Shown here piece after piece: positions 61,353-64,000 of a DNA stretch of 64,000 nt. The stretch's first letter is position 1. Each line of letters starts with the position of its first letter. The notes under the pieces are model-generated. The model had not been told where the DNA came from. It did not search any database and was given only the letters and a program-made list of their open reading frames with translations. The stretch lies in NCBI RefSeq assembly GCF_021462825.1, contig NZ_JAKEEB010000002.1, positions 186,001 through 250,000 of the forward strand, in the 5' to 3' direction. The stretch comes from Streptomyces glomeratus. GTDB lineage: Bacteria > Actinomycetota > Actinomycetes > Streptomycetales > Streptomycetaceae. The position numbers and the translations under genes are program-made.

Positions 61353-63620
61353 ATGCAACTCGCCGCGATCATCGTGTCGCTGGTTCTGATCGTGGTCGGC
61401 GTGGCCCTGTTCGCCCGCGCCGTCCTGCAGATCTACAACTTCATGCGGCTCGGCCAGAGCGTGCCCGCGGGCACCCGCACCGACGAGCCCGTCCAGCGCA
61501 CCCTCACCGTGGCCAGGGAGTTCCTCGGCCACACCAGGATGAACCGCTGGGGCATCGTCGGCGTCGCGCACTGGTTCGTGGCGGTGGGCTTCTTCACCCT
61601 GCTGCTGACGATCGTCAACGCCATCGGCGAGCTGTTCCAGGCCGACTGGATCCTGCCGGTCATCGGCGAGTGGGCGCCGTACAACGTCTATGTCGAGTTC
61701 ATCGGCACGATGACGGTGCTCGGCATCGCCGTCCTGATCGTGATCCGTCAGCTGAGCAAGCCGGGCAAGCCGGGCCGCAAGTCCCGCTTCGCCGGCTCCA
61801 ACTTCGGCCAGGCGTACTTCGTCGAGGCGGTCATCCTGATCGTCGGCGTCTGCATCTTCATGCTGCACGCCCTGGAGGGCGCCCAGCACCACGTGGACGG
61901 CTACGAGGCCTCGTTCTTCATCTCCTACCCCGTGGTGTCGTGGCTGGAGGGCATGGACGTCTCCACGCTCCAGAACCTCACCTACTTCTTCGCGGGCCTG
62001 AAGATCGCGACCTCCTTCATCTGGATGATCACGGTCGCCCTGAAGACCGACATGGGTGTGGCCTGGCACCGCTTCCTGGCGTTCCCGAACATCTGGTTCA
62101 AGCGCAACGCCCGCGGCGAGACCTCCCTGGGCGCCCTGCTCCCGATGACCTCCGGCGGCAAGCCGATCAACTTCGAGGACCCGGGCGAGGACGACGTCTT
62201 CGGCGTCTCCCAGGTCGAGCAGTTCTCCTGGAAGGGCCTGCTGGACTTCTCCACCTGCACGGAGTGCGGCCGCTGCCAGTCGCAGTGCCCGGCCTGGAAC
62301 ACCGGCAAGCCGCTCTCCCCGAAGCTGCTCATCATGTCGCTGCGTGACCACGCGCACGCCAAGGCCCCCTACCTGCTGGCCGGCGGCGGCAAGACCATGG
62401 AGGGCGAGGAGAAGGCGTCCGCCGAGCAGCTGAAGGACGTGCCCGCCGCCGCTCTCGCCGAGGCCGAGCGCCCGCTGATCGGCACCGCCGAGGAGAACGG
62501 CGTCATCGACCCGGACGTCCTGTGGTCCTGCACCACCTGCGGCGCCTGCGTCGAGCAGTGCCCGGTCGACATCGAGCACGTCGACCACATCGTCGACATG
62601 CGCCGCTACCAGGTGATGATCGAGTCCTCGTTCCCGTCCGAGGCGGGCACGATGCTCAAGAACCTGGAGAAGAAGGGCAACCCCTGGGGCCTGGCCAAGA
62701 AGCAGCGCCTGGAGTGGACCAAGGAGGTCGACTTCGAGGTGCCGGTCGTCGGCCGGGACATCGAGGACCTCACCGAGGTCGAGTACCTCTACTGGGTCGG
62801 CTGCGCCGGCGCCCTGGAGGACCGCGCCAAGAAGACGACGAAGGCCTTCGCGGAGCTGCTGCACATCGCGGGCGTCAAGTTCGCGATCATGGGCGGCGAC
62901 GAGAAGTGCACCGGTGACTCCGCCCGCCGTCTCGGCAACGAGCCCCTGTTCCAGGAACTCGGCATGGAGAACGTCGCCGCGCTGAACATGGCGTTCGGCG
63001 AGGACGACGAGGACCCGGCGACCAAGAAGCCGAAGTCGGCGAAGAAGATCGTCGCGACCTGCCCGCACTGCCTCAACACGATCGGCAACGAGTACCCGCA
63101 GCTCGGCGGCGACTACGAGGTCATCCACCACACCCAGCTGCTCCAGCACCTGGTCGACGAGGGCAAGCTGGTCCCGGTCACCCCGGTCGAGGGCATCATC
63201 ACCTACCACGACCCGTGCTACCTGGGCCGCCACAACAAGATCTACACGCCTCCGCGCGAGATCATCGGCAAGGTCCCGGGCCTGCGCAACGAGGAGATGC
63301 ACCGCCACAAGGAGCGCGGCTTCTGCTGCGGCGCCGGCGGCGCGCGGATGTGGATGGAGGAGCGGATCGGCAAGCGCATCAACAACGAGCGTGTCGACGA
63401 GGCCCTCTCCCTCAACCCCGACATCATCTCCACCGCCTGCCCGTTCTGCCTCGTCATGCTGACCGACTCGGTCAACGGCAAGAAGAACGAGGGCAAGGCC
63501 AAGGAGGCCGTCCAGGTCGTCGACGTGGCGCAGCTGCTGCTCGACTCCGTCAAGACGCCGGTCGACCCGGCGGGCGCGGCGGAGGCGGAGAGCGAGCCGG
63601 AGCCCGAGCCCGTGAAGTAG
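61353..63620 (+). CDS. Membrane-bound Fe-S oxidoreductase (heterodisulfide-reductase-like)
   Basis: A 755-residue redox protein. Five or so membrane helices form a NarI-like N-terminal domain (MQLAAIIVSLVLIVVGVALF and following, with several His as possible heme ligands). Two [4Fe-4S] motifs follow: CTECGRCQSQCP and CTTCGACVEQCP. Two CCG-type domains are seen (YWVGCAGALEDRAKKTTKAF with GGDEKCTGDSARRLGNE, and YHDPCYLGRHNKI with GFCCGAGGARMWMEE). The tail is acidic and Pro-rich. This arrangement matches actinobacterial iron-sulfur-binding reductases whose electron donor is not settled. The start is ATG at 61353 with GAGGAG eight bases before. A strong terminator follows. Confidence 0.94.
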   Translation: MQLAAIIVSLVLIVVGVALFARAVLQIYNFMRLGQSVPAGTRTDEPVQRTLTVAREFLGHTRMNRWGIVGVAHWFVAVGFFTLLLTIVNAIGELFQADWILPVIGEWAPYNVYVEFIGTMTVLGIAVLIVIRQLSKPGKPGRKSRFAGSNFGQAYFVEAVILIVGVCIFMLHALEGAQHHVDGYEASFFISYPVVSWLEGMDVSTLQNLTYFFAGLKIATSFIWMITVALKTDMGVAWHRFLAFPNIWFKRNARGETSLGALLPMTSGGKPINFEDPGEDDVFGVSQVEQFSWKGLLDFSTCTECGRCQSQCPAWNTGKPLSPKLLIMSLRDHAHAKAPYLLAGGGKTMEGEEKASAEQLKDVPAAALAEAERPLIGTAEENGVIDPDVLWSCTTCGACVEQCPVDIEHVDHIVDMRRYQVMIESSFPSEAGTMLKNLEKKGNPWGLAKKQRLEWTKEVDFEVPVVGRDIEDLTEVEYLYWVGCAGALEDRAKKTTKAFAELLHIAGVKFAIMGGDEKCTGDSARRLGNEPLFQELGMENVAALNMAFGEDDEDPATKKPKSAKKIVATCPHCLNTIGNEYPQLGGDYEVIHHTQLLQHLVDEGKLVPVTPVEGIITYHDPCYLGRHNKIYTPPREIIGKVPGLRNEEMHRHKERGFCCGAGGARMWMEERIGKRINNERVDEALSLNPDIISTACPFCLVMLTDSVNGKKNEGKAKEAVQVVDVAQLLLDSVKTPVDPAGAAEAESEPEPEPVK

Positions 63621-63660
63621 CCGGCTTCCATACGCCGTTCCCGCGCCGTTCGCAGGCCGA

Positions 63661-63700
63661 CGAGGGGCCGGGGTCGCCATCGAGCGACCCCGGCCCCTCG
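63661..63700 (+). terminator. Terminator of the Fe-S oxidoreductase gene
   Basis: A perfect hairpin with arms CGAGGGGCCGGGGTCG (63661-63676) and 63685-63700 and an 8-base loop lies 40 bases after the stop. Confidence 0.9.
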
Positions 63701-63882
63701 CGCGTGTACCGGCATCCCCCGCCCACCGGACTCGGCGGCGCGTCATACGGGTGCGCATATGTAGCGGGCATAACGCTCTGCTCATCGGGTGAGAGTTCCC
63801 TCTCCCCCAGCGTCGTGCCCCGCTCTCCCACAGACCGCCGGAGACACTCGATTCGTCCTTTCCGATCCTCTTGGAGGGCGCA

Positions 63883-64000
63883 TGTGGCTGTTCGGGGAGA
63901 CAATGCCCCACGCACCGATGACGAGACCGGCACGGACGCAGGTCATCCGGGAGCAGCCACCCGTCGGGCGCCGCGGCGGCAAGCCCGCCTGGTACGCGCC
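63883..64000 (+). CDS. Unidentified gene, 5' end only
   Basis: An open frame of 39 codons running off the window, starting MWLFGETMPHAPMTRPARTQ and continuing with basic, Pro/Gly/Arg-rich sequence. GGAGGG lies four bases before the ATG at 63883; an ATG at 63904 or 63919 could also be used. The 260 bp before it, after the terminator, include a fairly AT-rich stretch near 63755-63785 that could be its promoter. I do not recognise the family from this short piece. Confidence 0.5.

Overview
The window is chromosomal DNA of a Streptomyces or a very close relative. GC content is very high, with strong third-position GC bias, GTG and TTG starts are frequent, and LAXTG-type surface anchoring and HspR/HAIR heat-shock control are present. 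The order recR - ybaB - (Ser/Thr kinase) - purA - kynurenine genes - fba - pyrE - clpB - hspR/dnaJ/grpE/dnaK looks like the conserved Streptomyces core arm as I remember it from S. coelicolor. No rRNA, tRNA, CRISPR array, integrase or intact insertion sequence was seen.

Layout. 1-5.7 kb: 5' end of recR, a YbaB/EbfC nucleoid protein, a SLATT-type membrane protein, an unusual two-helix membrane phosphate-binding-like protein and a PASTA-less Ser/Thr kinase. 5.8-11.2 kb: class III aminotransferase, GntR/FCD regulator, a glycosyltransferase fused to a membrane domain, and an unknown protein. 11.3-17.5 kb: secreted S53 peptidase, Tat-exported 5'-nucleotidase, purA, a degenerate diacylglycerol-kinase-like protein, and a truncated Uma2-family gene. 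17.6-27.5 kb: amino acid permease, GbsR/MarR regulator (possibly frameshifted), cytochrome P450, and two paralogous NarL-type two-component systems, the second in a fully overlapping operon with an acyltransferase and a DUF1023 hydrolase. 27.6-31.5 kb: kynurenine pathway (tryptophan dioxygenase, kynureninase, probable formamidase), a 160-bp palindromic element and DUF3151. 31.6-39 kb: MFS exporter, fba, pyrE, aldose epimerase, SRPBCC protein, membrane spermidine-synthase-like protein, DUF2617. 39-43 kb: a Cys/His/Gly-rich membrane microprotein, an aminotransferase, a PIG-V-like mannosyltransferase and a YbjN protein.

43.4-55.3 kb is the heat-shock region: clpB with one HAIR operator, and dnaK-grpE-dnaJ-hspR with two. 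Between them lies a small accessory locus: a secreted 68-aa peptide carrying a duplicated DSVWS motif, translationally coupled to a Rieske-like domain that has lost its cluster ligands, divergent from a LuxR-type regulator that has a convergent paralogue next to it, followed by an orphan sugar-binding lipoprotein. This peptide/regulator locus is the best candidate here for an undescribed system.

55.4-61.2 kb is a cell-surface cluster: low-molecular-weight tyrosine phosphatase and BY-kinase, divergent from a LAATG-anchored surface protein, a DUF4012 membrane protein and a glutaminyl cyclase. The window ends with a membrane Fe-S oxidoreductase and the start of an unidentified gene.

In this high-GC DNA nearly every gene has long open frames on other strands, so starts were chosen from ribosome-binding sites, overlaps and family N-termini. 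All family names are from recognition of the translated sequence, not from database searches.
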